A program made the translations under genes and the position numbers. From G965279355 sp965279355 (GTDB taxonomy: Bacteria > Pseudomonadota > Alphaproteobacteria > CACIAM-22H2), in contig OZ257155.1 of assembly GCA_965279355.1 (NCBI GenBank), forward strand, positions 1,240,001 to 1,304,000: a stretch of 64,000 bases of DNA, in the 5' to 3' direction. Shown here one piece after another: positions 18,103-27,298 of this stretch. The notes beneath the pieces were generated by a model. That model was not told the origin of the DNA. It worked only from the letters and a program-made list of their open reading frames with translations, and did no database searches. Position 1 is the first letter of the stretch, and every line of letters starts with the position of its first letter.

Positions 18103-19053
18103 ATGTCCGAGATGATTTCGATCCGTAATCTCAGCAAGAGGTTCGGACCCATCCTCGCGGTGGACGACGTTTCGTTCTCCGTGCGGCGCGGCGAGGTCCT
18201 TGGCTTCCTCGGCCCCAACGGTGCCGGCAAGTCGACCACGATGAAGATGATCGCCGGCTTCCTGACGCCGAGTTCCGGTACGGCCGTCGTCTGCGGCCAT
18301 GACGTCACCCTCGATCCCGTGGCCGTGAAGCGCCAGATCGGCTACCTGCCCGAAGGTGCGCCGGCCTATCCCGACATGACGCCGGAAAGCTTTCTGAAAT
18401 TCATTGCCGGCATCCGCGGTTTCTCCGGCAACGAAGCCGACAAGAAAGTCTTCGTCGCCGTCGAACGCGCCCAGCTCGGTGGCGTCCTGCGCCAGCCCAT
18501 CGATACCCTCTCCAAGGGTTTCAAGCGCCGCGTCGGCCTCGCCCAGGCGCTGTTGCACGATCCCGATGTCCTGATCCTCGACGAGCCGACCGATGGCCTA
18601 GATCCGAACCAGAAGCACGAAGTGCGTTCGCTGATCGAAATGATGGCGCCGAACAAGGCAATCATCATCTCCACCCATCTTCTGGAAGAGGTCGAAGCGA
18701 TCTGCACCCGCGCCATCATCATCGCACGCGGCAAGGTCGTCATCGACGGCTCGCCTGATATGCTGGCGTCACGGTCGCGCTATCACAACGCCGTATCGGT
18801 CGTCCTGCGCGCGGACAAGGCCACGGCGGTCGAAACGATGATCCGGCAGCTGCCCGGCGTCGCGACAACCGAGCGGATCGCCGGCGAGGAAGGCCTCGTC
18901 TGTGTAATCGCGTTTCCCAAGGCGGGCGGCAAGCCGATCATTGCCGATATCGGCCAGATCGCGCGCGATCCGGTCCACACCATCGAGGAGGTCCGCGTAG
19001 AACGCGGCCGACTCGACGAAGTCTTCCGCAACGTGACGATGGGTCGGAGCTGA
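18103..19053 (+). CDS. ABC transporter ATP-binding protein, Gld-like exporter
   Basis: A 316-residue ATPase if started at the ATG at 18103; the frame is open to 18046 but the extra residues do not look like the family. Walker A GPNGAGKST, signature TLSKGFKRRVGLAQAL (LSKGF instead of LSGGQ, usual in this exporter group), Walker B VLILDEPTDGLDP and H-loop ISTHLLEEV are present. The C-terminal extension of about 90 residues resembles the regulatory domain of GldA/NosF-type ATPases. It is the first gene of a four-gene operon with a permease, a GldG-type protein and a DUF4340 protein. Confidence 0.9.
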   Translation: MSEMISIRNLSKRFGPILAVDDVSFSVRRGEVLGFLGPNGAGKSTTMKMIAGFLTPSSGTAVVCGHDVTLDPVAVKRQIGYLPEGAPAYPDMTPESFLKFIAGIRGFSGNEADKKVFVAVERAQLGGVLRQPIDTLSKGFKRRVGLAQALLHDPDVLILDEPTDGLDPNQKHEVRSLIEMMAPNKAIIISTHLLEEVEAICTRAIIIARGKVVIDGSPDMLASRSRYHNAVSVVLRADKATAVETMIRQLPGVATTERIAGEEGLVCVIAFPKAGGKPIIADIGQIARDPVHTIEEVRVERGRLDEVFRNVTMGRS

Positions 19054-19056
19054 CCG

Positions 19057-19791
19057 ATGCGTAACATCCGATACATCTTCATGCGCGAACTGTCGGGCTA
19101 TTTCGCCACGCCGGTCGCCTACGTGTTCCTGGTGATCTTCCTGGGCCTTGCCGGAGCCTTCACCTTCTACATGGGCAATTTCTTCGATCGCGGACAGGCC
19201 GACCTGCAGTCGTTCTTCCTGTTCCACCCCTGGCTCTATCTCATCCTGATCCCCGCGATCTCGATGCGGCTATGGGCGGAGGAACGCAAGTCCGGCACGA
19301 TCGAGCTGTTCCTCACGCTGCCGATCTCCATCGGTGAGGCGGTACTCGGCAAGTTCCTCGCGGCCTGGGCCTTCACCGGCATCGCGCTGCTGCTGACCTT
19401 CCCGCTGTGGATCACGGTCAACATGCTGGGCGAGCCCGATAACGGCGTCATCGTCGCCAGCTATATCGGCAGCTTCCTGATGGCGGGTGGATTCCTTGCC
19501 GTCGGCTCCTGCATCTCGGCCTCGACCAAGAACCAGGTCATCGCGTTCGTCGTCTCGGCGGCGATCTGTTTCCTGTTCACGGTCAGTGGATCCCCGCTGG
19601 TGCTGAACTTCTTTGCGGGCTGGGCACCCACGACCATCGTCGATGTCGTGGCCTCCTTCAGCTTCGTTCAGCATTTCAACGCGATCAGCCGCGGGGTCAT
19701 CGACCTCCGGGATATCGTGTTCTTCGGGACGCTGATCGGGGCGTTTCTCTTCGCCAATGCGGCGATTGTCGATCTCAAGAAGGCTGGCTGA
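19057..19791 (+). CDS. ABC-2 type permease, GldF-like
   Basis: A 244-residue membrane protein with about six hydrophobic segments. It begins MRNIRYIFMRELSGYFATPVAYVFLVIFL and contains AEERKSGTIELFLTLPISIGEAVLGKFLA, the conserved cytoplasmic helix of ABC-2 permeases that contacts the ATPase. It lies 3 bases after the ATPase stop and 3 before the GldG-like gene, so it is cotranscribed. The cargo is unknown. Confidence 0.9.
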   Translation: MRNIRYIFMRELSGYFATPVAYVFLVIFLGLAGAFTFYMGNFFDRGQADLQSFFLFHPWLYLILIPAISMRLWAEERKSGTIELFLTLPISIGEAVLGKFLAAWAFTGIALLLTFPLWITVNMLGEPDNGVIVASYIGSFLMAGGFLAVGSCISASTKNQVIAFVVSAAICFLFTVSGSPLVLNFFAGWAPTTIVDVVASFSFVQHFNAISRGVIDLRDIVFFGTLIGAFLFANAAIVDLKKAG

Positions 19792-19794
19792 TCC

Positions 19795-21756
19795 ATGGCA
19801 CCCAACACGTCTTCCAAGATGATGCGGCGCGGCCTGCTGTCGGCGGGCGGCATCGTGCTCGCCTTCGTGCTGTTCGTCGCGGTCAATATCCTCAGCAACA
19901 CGACGCTGGGCGGCTCGCAGCTCGATTTGACCAGCGACAGGCTCTACACACTCTCGCCCGGCACAAAATCGGTGTTGTCGAAGATCGAAGAGCCGGTCAC
20001 GCTGCGCTTCTATTTCTCCGACCGCCTCGGCCGCGAGATCCCGAGCTATGCCGTTTACGCGACCCGTGTGCGCGAGATGCTGCGCGAGTACTCGAACGCC
20101 GCGCGCGGCAAGATCAAGCTTGAGTTGCTCGATCCACAGCCCTTCTCCGATGCCGAGGACCGCGCTGTCGCGCTCGGCCTGCAGGGCGTGCCGGTCAACC
20201 AGGGCGGCGACATGGTTTATTTCGGCCTCGCCGGCTCCAACAGCGCTGACAAGGACGAGTCCATCCCGTTCTTCCAGCCGGAACGCGAACGCTTCCTCGA
20301 ATACGACATCACCAAGCTCGTCTACAACCTGACGGTCACCAAGAAGCCCGCCGTCGGCGTGCTGTCGATGCTACCGCTCCAGGGCCAGTTCCGCGGCATG
20401 CAGCAGCAGCCGGAGCCGTGGGCGATCTACACCCAGCTCACGCAGTTCTTCGATCTCCGGATGCTGGACCGCGAGATTGCCAAAATCCCGGATGACATCA
20501 AGGTCCTGTTGCTCGTCCATCCGAACGTGATGTCGGACAAGACGCTCTACGCCGTCGACCAGTTCATCCTGCGCGGCGGTCGCGCCATGATCTTCGTCGA
20601 TCCGCATGCCGAAGGCGAACTGACCCGCCCCGGCCCCGCGGCACAGACCGGCATGACCGGCTCCAACCTCAAGACCATGTTCGACGCCTGGGGCATCGAG
20701 ATGGTGCCGGGCAAGGTTGCCGGCGACCGCGTTGCCGCCCGCCGGGTCAATGCCGGCACCGATACCCGCGTGCGCGCCGTCGACTATCTCGCGTGGCTGT
20801 CGCTGCGCGACGACAACTTCAACCGCTCCGACATCCTGACCGCCGATACCGGCATCATGCAGATGGCCACGGCCGGCATCCTGCGCGCCAAGGAAGGCGC
20901 GTCCGTCACACTGTCTCCGCTGATCCAGACCAGCGTCCAGTCGACGCAGATCGATGTCGATGCGGTGAAGACGCAGCCGGATCCAGTGTCGATCCTCGCC
21001 AACTACAAGTCTGACAACCAGCGCTACATCCTTGCCGCGCGTGTCTCCGGCGTGGTGAAGAGCGCCTATCCCGCCGGCCCGCCGCCGGAACCCAAGAAGG
21101 AAGGCGAAGACGCCAACGCGGCGCCCGCCGCTCCGGCCGCTGCCCCGGGTGAACACCTGACTGAGTCGAAAGGTCCCATCAGCGCCATCGTGGTCACCGA
21201 CACCGACATGCTGGAAGACCGGTTCTGGGCGCAGGTCCAGGATTTCTTTGGCCAGCGCGTCGTCGTGCCGGCCGCCGCCAACGGCGATTTCGTCACCAAC
21301 TCCATCGACAACCTGCTGGGCAGCGACGACCTGATCAGCCTGCGCGTCCGTGGCCAGTCGGCGCGTCCGTTCCTGATGATCGCCGACATCCAGCGCGACG
21401 CCGAAACACGCTTCCGCACCAAGGAGCGCGAGCTGACGGAGAAGCTGAAAGAGACGGAAAAGAAGCTGAGCGATCTGCAGAGCCCTGGCGGCACCGGCGA
21501 GGCCGGCCGCGCGATCATGAGCCGCGAGCAACAGGAAGCGGTCGAGCAGTTCCGCGCAGAGATGCTGTCGATCCGCCGCGAACTGCGCGACGTGCAGCGC
21601 GAACTGCGCCGCGATATCGAGCAGCTTGAGATGACGCTGAAGTTCGTCAATATCGGGCTGATCCCCATCCTGGTCGGCATCGCCGCAATCCTCATCGGTA
21701 TCGTCCGCATGCGGCGCCGCGCGGCGTCGCGCCGGCCACAGACAACGGTGGCGTAA
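19795..21756 (+). CDS. GldG-family ABC accessory protein
   Basis: A 653-residue protein with an N-terminal membrane segment (about residues 12-34), a large predicted periplasmic part of the ABC-associated GldG type (LDLTSDRLYTLSPGTKSVLSKIEEPVTLRFYFSD near the start), a low-complexity Pro-Ala linker near 425-450, a charged coiled coil near 535-620 (repeated ERELTEKLKETEKKL and REQQEAVEQFRAEM) and a second membrane helix near 620-642. The two anchors and coiled coil suggest a structural link between the exporter and the envelope. No gliding genes are present, so the Bacteroidetes name should not be read as function. Confidence 0.85.
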   Translation: MAPNTSSKMMRRGLLSAGGIVLAFVLFVAVNILSNTTLGGSQLDLTSDRLYTLSPGTKSVLSKIEEPVTLRFYFSDRLGREIPSYAVYATRVREMLREYSNAARGKIKLELLDPQPFSDAEDRAVALGLQGVPVNQGGDMVYFGLAGSNSADKDESIPFFQPERERFLEYDITKLVYNLTVTKKPAVGVLSMLPLQGQFRGMQQQPEPWAIYTQLTQFFDLRMLDREIAKIPDDIKVLLLVHPNVMSDKTLYAVDQFILRGGRAMIFVDPHAEGELTRPGPAAQTGMTGSNLKTMFDAWGIEMVPGKVAGDRVAARRVNAGTDTRVRAVDYLAWLSLRDDNFNRSDILTADTGIMQMATAGILRAKEGASVTLSPLIQTSVQSTQIDVDAVKTQPDPVSILANYKSDNQRYILAARVSGVVKSAYPAGPPPEPKKEGEDANAAPAAPAAAPGEHLTESKGPISAIVVTDTDMLEDRFWAQVQDFFGQRVVVPAAANGDFVTNSIDNLLGSDDLISLRVRGQSARPFLMIADIQRDAETRFRTKERELTEKLKETEKKLSDLQSPGGTGEAGRAIMSREQQEAVEQFRAEMLSIRRELRDVQRELRRDIEQLEMTLKFVNIGLIPILVGIAAILIGIVRMRRRAASRRPQTTVA

Positions 21757-21757
21757 C

Positions 21758-22846
21758 ATGAAGACCGGACTTGTCCTTGGCCTGACCGCCGCCGCCGTGA
21801 TCGCGGTCGGCGGCGCCGTCTATGTCAGCACCAGCAATACCGGGCCGTCGGCTACGGTCCCGCAGAAGCTGTTCCCAGCCGTTGCCGGCCAGATCAACGA
21901 CATCGGCACGCTTGTCGTCATGCGGAATGACGGAACCACCACCATCCGCCGCAAGGACAATGTCTGGACGGTCATGGAGAAGCACGATTATCCCGCCGCC
22001 TTCGACAAGGTGCGCCGGGCCATCGTCGATCTTGCTGAACTCCAGCCGATAGAAGCCAAGACCAGCTCGCCGAACCTCTTCGCGACACTCGACCTCGCCG
22101 ATGTGACGCAGCCGGACTCAAAGGCAACGCTACTCACCCTGCGCAACGCAACCAATCAGGACGTCGCCAGCGTCAATGTCGGCAAGGTGCAGCCGGGCCG
22201 CGGCGGGGCCGCCGGCGACGGCACCTATGTCCGCAAGGCAGGCGAGAACCAGTCCTGGCTCGCCAAGGGTCGTCTCACCCCTGAAACGACGACAATCGCT
22301 TGGCTCGACCGCTCGCTGATCAATGTCGCGCGCGAGCGCGTGGCCAAGATCACGCTGGTCCAGGGTGGCGAGACGCTGGTCGTGTCACGCGCCAAGGCCA
22401 CCGACAAGAACTTCGCCATGGATAAGAAGCCAGCCGCCGGCCACAAGGTGAAGTCGGAATGGGATGTGAACCAGGTTGCGTCGCCGCTGGAAGGCCTTGA
22501 ACTCGATAATGTTCTGCCGGCCAGCGAACTCCCGGCAACCGCCAATGCCGGATCGGCCGAATACGTCACCTTCGACGGCCTCGTCGTGAAGGTCGACGTC
22601 GTCGACAAGGAATCCGACCTCTGGCTGCGCTTCAGTGCCCGCTATCAGGAGCCGGCGACGGCCCCTACCGAAGAAGAGACCAAGGAAGGCAAGCTCAAGA
22701 GCACCGACGATGTAAAGAAAGAGGTCGAGACGCTCAACGCCAGGACGGCAAACTGGGCCTATCAGGTGCTCGACTGGAAGGTCGAGATTATGCGCAAGAC
22801 GCTGGCGCAGCTCACCGAAGAAGAAAAGAAGGAAGAAAAGAAATAA
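21758..22846 (+). CDS. DUF4340 domain protein, exporter-associated
   Basis: A 362-residue protein with one N-terminal membrane anchor (GLVLGLTAAAVIAVGGAVYV) and a long predicted periplasmic domain of DUF4340 type with beta-rich repeats such as MRNDGTTTIRRKDNVWTVMEKHDYPAAFDKV. It begins one base after the GldG-like gene, and DUF4340 genes habitually follow this ABC module, so it is probably part of the same complex. The C-terminus is very acidic and lysine-rich. Molecular role unknown. Confidence 0.82.
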   Translation: MKTGLVLGLTAAAVIAVGGAVYVSTSNTGPSATVPQKLFPAVAGQINDIGTLVVMRNDGTTTIRRKDNVWTVMEKHDYPAAFDKVRRAIVDLAELQPIEAKTSSPNLFATLDLADVTQPDSKATLLTLRNATNQDVASVNVGKVQPGRGGAAGDGTYVRKAGENQSWLAKGRLTPETTTIAWLDRSLINVARERVAKITLVQGGETLVVSRAKATDKNFAMDKKPAAGHKVKSEWDVNQVASPLEGLELDNVLPASELPATANAGSAEYVTFDGLVVKVDVVDKESDLWLRFSARYQEPATAPTEEETKEGKLKSTDDVKKEVETLNARTANWAYQVLDWKVEIMRKTLAQLTEEEKKEEKK

Positions 22847-22878
22847 CGGGAGCTGGCTTTCGCCGCTCCCGTTCTTCT
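22847..22878 (+). terminator. Terminator after the Gld-like operon
   Basis: Stem CGGGAGC with GCTCCCG, extended inwards by GGC/GCC across a one-base bulge, loop TTTC, then TTCTTCT. It starts directly at the stop codon of the DUF4340 gene and may also serve the converging cyclophilin gene. Confidence 0.65.
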
Positions 22879-22904
22879 AAAACCCGACTTAGTCGCCGCT
22901 CAGA

Positions 22905-23465
22905 TCACTTCACGTCAGCGGCGACCTGCAGCCGGACGATCTTGTCAGGCTGACGCGGCGGCTCGCCGCGCTTGATCTTGTCCACGAACTCCATACCCTG
23001 AATCACGCGGCCAACCACGGTGTAGTTATTGTTGAGGCTGGGCGTCGAGCCGAACATGATGAAAAACTGGCTGTCGGCGCTGTTTGGATCCTGCGCGCGG
23101 GCCATGCCGAGCGTACCGCGCACGAACGGCTCGCGGCTGAATTCCGCCTGCAGCTTCTGACCTGAACCGCCGGTCCCTGTCCCGGTGGGATCGCCCGACT
23201 GCGCCATGAAGCCTTCGATGACCCGGTGGAACACGATGCCGTCATAGAACTTCCGGCGTGCCAGTTCCTTGATCCGCGCAACGTGCTTGGGCGCCAGGTC
23301 CGGCCGCAGCAGGATCACCACGCGGCCATAGTCGAGATCGAGGAACAGCATGTTTTCGGGATCGCGCGCCGGGGCCGTCTGCGCCGGCGGGGTCTGGGCG
23401 ATCGCCGTACCGCCGAGCGCAACAAGAGCGACACAGGCGAACAGGAAGCGGCGGGTCATCTGCAT
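22905..23465 (-). CDS. Periplasmic cyclophilin-type peptidyl-prolyl isomerase
   Basis: A 186-residue cyclophilin. The ATG at 23465 is preferred to a TTG six bases upstream because AAGGAG sits 9-10 bases before it. An N-terminal signal peptide (RRFLFACVALVALGGTAIAQ) directs it to the periplasm. Core motifs FYDGIVFHRVIEGFMAQSGDPTGTGTGGSG and NSADSQFFIMFGSTPSLNNNYTVVGRVIQGM carry the active-site Arg, Phe and Gln. It would catalyse proline isomerisation of exported proteins. The next gene encodes a cytoplasmic paralogue, and the two probably arose by tandem duplication. Confidence 0.92.
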   Translation of the reverse strand: MQMTRRFLFACVALVALGGTAIAQTPPAQTAPARDPENMLFLDLDYGRVVILLRPDLAPKHVARIKELARRKFYDGIVFHRVIEGFMAQSGDPTGTGTGGSGQKLQAEFSREPFVRGTLGMARAQDPNSADSQFFIMFGSTPSLNNNYTVVGRVIQGMEFVDKIKRGEPPRQPDKIVRLQVAADVK

Positions 23466-23498
23466 AGGCAACTCTCCTTGTAGAACCGGTGAATCAGC

Positions 23499-23984
23499 TC
23501 AGGCCTCGATGCTGGTCTTCGACGCATCTCCGGCCATCACCATCTTCACGATCTTGTCCGGGTTGCGCGGCGGCTCGCCCTTCTTGATCTCATCGACCGC
23601 ATCCATGCCTGACGTGACTTCGCCCCAGACGGTGTACTGGTTGTTCAGGAACGCGCCGTCGTCGAACATGATGAAGAACTGGCTGTCGCCACTGTTGGGA
23701 TCACTGCTGCGCGCCATGCCGACGGTCCCGCGCACAAACGGCGTCGGGGTGAATTCGGCCGTAATCTTCTTGCCGGAACCGCCGGTGCCCGTGCCCTTGG
23801 GGCAGCCGGTCTGCGCCATGAACCCGTCGATCACGCGATGGAACAGGAGACCGTCGTAGAAGCCTTCGCGCACCAGCTCTTTGATGCGGGCGACGTGCTT
23901 GGGCGCCAGGTCCGGGCGCATCTTGATGGTGACGCGGCCGTGCTCAGTTTCAAGATAGAGCGTGTTGTCCAAATCGTTCGCCAT
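23499..23984 (-). CDS. Cytoplasmic cyclophilin-type peptidyl-prolyl isomerase
   Basis: A 161-residue cyclophilin without signal peptide, closely similar to its neighbour downstream (FYDGLLFHRVIDGFMAQTGCPKGTGTGGSG and DSQFFIMFDDGAFLNNQYTVWGEVTSGMDAV). The active-site residues are intact. The order cytoplasmic then periplasmic isomerase on one strand, 33 bases apart, is the typical ppi pair of alphaproteobacteria. Confidence 0.93.
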   Translation of the reverse strand: MANDLDNTLYLETEHGRVTIKMRPDLAPKHVARIKELVREGFYDGLLFHRVIDGFMAQTGCPKGTGTGGSGKKITAEFTPTPFVRGTVGMARSSDPNSGDSQFFIMFDDGAFLNNQYTVWGEVTSGMDAVDEIKKGEPPRNPDKIVKMVMAGDASKTSIEA

Positions 23985-24066
23985 GGCGACCTTCCCGGGT
24001 GATTATTTTGCGAAAAAGAGGCGGATTATGGTCACCCGCCGGGGCGAAAACAAGCCGGGGAAAGGA

Positions 24067-24804
24067 TCAGTTCTGGTCCATGCCAACGCGGCCGATGCCG
24101 GGGAGTTTCAGGGCCGGCCGCAGGAAATCGATCCCGAACACCAGCCCCAGAAGGTTCACCTCGACCCCTTCATCGGCGGCCAGCGTCCCGCCGGCCATGC
24201 CGAATAGGGACAGCTGCAACCCGGTGCCGCTGGTCGCGGTGCTGGCCGGGACGATCCCGAGGAAGTCCTTGCCGATAGCAGTGGGCGGCAGATGCAGGCG
24301 CAGTTCCGGCACATTGCGGCCGACCCACGCAACGAAAGTGTTGCTGTTGGGGCCAGGCCAGGTCCGGTACTCATTCGGCCACGGATAGTCGGCGATGGCC
24401 TGTTTCACTTTTTCAATGATCGGCTCGACTTCAGGGCCGCGCAGATCGACATAGAGTTCCGGCTTGGCGCCGAACCAGTGGTTATCCGGTCCCATGCGAT
24501 CGATGCGGATCGCCTGAATGCCGCGCTCCACGCCCCAGCCGATCACCTCATAGCGCGAATAACGATCAGCATTCGCCGGTTTGAAGCTAATCCAGGTATG
24601 AACCGCAAAGATGCCACGCCAGCCGACGGTGCGCGCACCGTAGACCTGGATCACGGCTTCTTTCACGACGGCCGGATCGGGCGCCATCCCGGTCGGCTCG
24701 CGAGTCGCCTGAAACCAGGGGATGGTCTGCGAGCTTGAGGTGCCGGCGCTGAACACAAGCGGCAGCACCACCAGGAGAGCGATAATCCAGCCGAGTTTTC
24801 TCAT
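24067..24804 (-). CDS. DUF3750 domain protein
   Basis: A 245-residue exported or membrane-anchored protein. The start at 24804 gives a clear N-terminal hydrophobic segment (LGWIIALLVVLPLVFSAGTSSSQ). The body (AVIQVYGARTVGWRGIFAVHTWISFKPANADRYSRYEVIGWGVERG) matches the DUF3750 family, which has no assigned function; the His-Trp-rich start recalls papain-like or NlpC-like folds but I cannot prove it. Its ATG overlaps the stop of the molybdenum hydroxylase gene (ATGA), so the two are translationally coupled. Confidence 0.75.
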   Translation of the reverse strand: MRKLGWIIALLVVLPLVFSAGTSSSQTIPWFQATREPTGMAPDPAVVKEAVIQVYGARTVGWRGIFAVHTWISFKPANADRYSRYEVIGWGVERGIQAIRIDRMGPDNHWFGAKPELYVDLRGPEVEPIIEKVKQAIADYPWPNEYRTWPGPNSNTFVAWVGRNVPELRLHLPPTAIGKDFLGIVPASTATSGTGLQLSLFGMAGGTLAADEGVEVNLLGLVFGIDFLRPALKLPGIGRVGMDQN

Positions 24805-27134
24805 GCAGCGCTTTTTCCGCTGGCGGCCTGGATCGCACGCCACACGCGCTGCGGCGTGCATGGCATGTCGATATGCTGAATGCCCAGCGGACGCAGCGCG
24901 TCGCAGATGGCGTTCATCGCGGCCGGCAGACCGCCGACGGCACCCGCCTCGCCCGCACCCTTGATACCGAGGGGATTGTTCTTCGACAGAACCTCACGGC
25001 CGTGGATGTCCATGTTGCAGAACAGATCGGCGCGCGGCAGGCCGTAATCCATGAACGAGCCGCTGAGATTCTGCCCGCTTTCAGCGTCGTAGTTCACATC
25101 CTCGACCAGCGCCTGGCCGACTCCCTGCGCGATACCGCCATGGAGCTGGCCCTTGACGATCTTCGGATTCACCATCTTGCCGACATCGTCCATCACCCAG
25201 TAGCCAACGATCTCGATCCGGCCAGTCTCGGGGTCGATTTCAACCTCGCACGCGTGGACGCCGTTCGGAAAGGTCGTGCCCGGCGCATTGTTGAACGCCT
25301 TTTCCATTAGACCCGGCTCCATGCTCTTGGGCAGGCGCATCGGAATGAACGAGGCTTTTGCTACGTCGGCAATCGACAGTGCCTTGTCGGTGCCGGCGAC
25401 TGAGAACTTTCCGTCGAGGAATTCGATATCGGCCTCCGCCGCTTCCAGCAGGTGGCCGGCGATCTGCTTGCCCTTGGCGATGATCTTCTCCGCCGCGGCC
25501 TTCACCGCCGCGCCGCCGACCGCCATCGAGCGAGAGCCGAAGCTGCCGCGCCCGAACGCCACCGCGTCGGTGTCGCCGTATTTGATCTTCACGCTCTTGG
25601 GATCGACATTCAGCAGTTCCACCAGCAACTGGCAGAACGTCGTCTCATGACTCTGGCCGTGGCTGTGGGTGCCGAGAAACACCGTGACCCCGCCGGCGGA
25701 ATCGAAACGCACCTCCGCCATCTCGTCGGTCAGCGATCCCGCCTGCTCGATCACATGCGCCATGCCGATGCCGCGCAGCTTGCCGCGCTTCTTTGCTTCT
25801 TCGCGGCGCTTCTCGAAATTCGCCCAGTCCGACATCTGCACGACGTCGTCCTGGTTCTTCTCGAACTCGCCGCTGTCATAGGTGAAGGCCAAGCCCGTCT
25901 TGTAGGGCATCGCCGAGGCCGGGATCAGGTTGCGCCGGCGCAGCTCCGCCGGATCGATCTTCATCTCCCGCGCCGCGACGTCGATGACCCGCTCCAGGAT
26001 ATAGGCCGTCTCGGGACGGCCGGCCCCGCGATAGGCGCCGGTCGGCGTCGTGTTGCTGAACACGCCCGTCACGTCGATATGGAAAACTGGGGTGGTGTAG
26101 ACGCCGGCGAACTGCGGCACATGGTTGATGGCGCAGATCATGCCGGTCGGCGCGATATAGGCACCGAGGTTGACGATATTGACGACCTTGAGCGCCAGGA
26201 ACTTGCCGTCCTTGTCGAGAGCGAGCTCGGCATGCGCCACGTTGTCGCGCGCCTGATAGTCGGACAGGAAGGATTCGCCGCGCTCACCGATCCACTTGAC
26301 CGGGCGGCCGAGCTTCCGCGCTGCCCAAACCGCGATCACCATGTCGGGATGCGGTCCGCCCTTGAGGCCGAAGCCGCCGCCGACATCGGGGGAGATCACG
26401 CGGAATGCGTTCTCCGGCAGGCTGAAGATCTGCGCCAGCGCGGAGCGCATGCCATGCGGCGACTGGAAGCCGCCGTAGATCGTGTAGCGCTGGTCGGCAT
26501 CTTCCCAGGACGCGAGCAGCGTGCGCGGCTCCATCGTGACCTGTGCCACGCGATTGATCACAACATCGACCTTGGCCACATGCGCGGCCTTGGCGAAGGC
26601 CGCATCGGCCGCCGCCTTGTTGCCGAACTCGGATGAGAAACAGGCATTGTCCGGCTGTTCGTCCCAGACGCGCGGCGCGTCGGGATTCAGCGTATCGGCG
26701 GTGCGGGTGACCGACGGCAGCGGCTCGTAGTCGATCTCCAGAAGATCCGCCGCGTCTTTGGCGGTCTGTAGGTCCTCGGCGACGATGGCGACAACCGGAT
26801 CGCCGACGAAGCGCACGCGGTCGAGCGGCAGGATGCGGTGCGTCGCTTCGAGGTTCATTTTCCCGTCGCGGCGCTTCTGGCGCATCATCGAGCCGATGCC
26901 GCCGATCTTGTCGGCCGCGATATCCTTGCCAGTGAATACGCCGAGCACACCCGGGATCTGGGCCGCGGCGCGCGTGTCGATGCTGTTGATCCTGGCCGCG
27001 GCATGCGGGGAACGCACGACGTAGAGGCGCGCCTCGTTTTGAAGCTTGATGTCGTCGGTGTAGCGGCCCTGGCCGCGCAGCAGACGGAAATCCTCGGTCC
27101 GCGGGACCGACTGACCAACCCCAAACTCACGCAT
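24801..27134 (-). CDS. Molybdopterin-binding large subunit, xanthine dehydrogenase / form II CO dehydrogenase-like
   Basis: A 777-residue molybdenum hydroxylase large subunit. GVGQSVPRTEDFRLLRGQGRYTDDI is the family N-terminus. AYRGAGRPE at residues 367-375 is the form II active-site loop; true CO dehydrogenase would have AYRCSFR, so CO oxidation is unlikely. GIKGAGEAGAVGG near the C-terminus retains the catalytic glutamate. The enzyme would hydroxylate an aldehyde, purine or other N-heterocycle. The FAD and 2Fe-2S subunits normally required are not adjacent, which is odd; they may be encoded elsewhere or the subunit may use other partners. Confidence 0.88.
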   Translation of the reverse strand: MREFGVGQSVPRTEDFRLLRGQGRYTDDIKLQNEARLYVVRSPHAAARINSIDTRAAAQIPGVLGVFTGKDIAADKIGGIGSMMRQKRRDGKMNLEATHRILPLDRVRFVGDPVVAIVAEDLQTAKDAADLLEIDYEPLPSVTRTADTLNPDAPRVWDEQPDNACFSSEFGNKAAADAAFAKAAHVAKVDVVINRVAQVTMEPRTLLASWEDADQRYTIYGGFQSPHGMRSALAQIFSLPENAFRVISPDVGGGFGLKGGPHPDMVIAVWAARKLGRPVKWIGERGESFLSDYQARDNVAHAELALDKDGKFLALKVVNIVNLGAYIAPTGMICAINHVPQFAGVYTTPVFHIDVTGVFSNTTPTGAYRGAGRPETAYILERVIDVAAREMKIDPAELRRRNLIPASAMPYKTGLAFTYDSGEFEKNQDDVVQMSDWANFEKRREEAKKRGKLRGIGMAHVIEQAGSLTDEMAEVRFDSAGGVTVFLGTHSHGQSHETTFCQLLVELLNVDPKSVKIKYGDTDAVAFGRGSFGSRSMAVGGAAVKAAAEKIIAKGKQIAGHLLEAAEADIEFLDGKFSVAGTDKALSIADVAKASFIPMRLPKSMEPGLMEKAFNNAPGTTFPNGVHACEVEIDPETGRIEIVGYWVMDDVGKMVNPKIVKGQLHGGIAQGVGQALVEDVNYDAESGQNLSGSFMDYGLPRADLFCNMDIHGREVLSKNNPLGIKGAGEAGAVGGLPAAMNAICDALRPLGIQHIDMPCTPQRVWRAIQAASGKSAA

Positions 27135-27298
27135 AATGCTGTTCCCTCACGCTTCGGTGCTGCCTGTTCTTACCTCAGCCGGGGGTACAAATCCACGCGA
27201 CAGGACGGGCGTTTATCCCGCGACCGCAGGGCGGCCGCGCAGGACGGCGGAATCCGCCGCCGGACCCGCTAAAGCATTGATGGCACGGCGATTGCTTT

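Noticed and set aside
19795..21756. Gliding motility apparatus
   Set aside because: Only the ABC module is present; no other gliding or type IX secretion genes occur in the window.
24801..27134. Carbon monoxide dehydrogenase CoxL
   Set aside because: The active-site loop is AYRGAGR (form II), not AYRCSFR, and the CoxM and CoxS genes are absent.
27246..27258. Palindrome GGCGGA-A-TCCGCC between the molybdenum hydroxylase and PRT genes
   Set aside because: Only 6-bp arms in GC-rich DNA; expected by chance and no regulator gene nearby.
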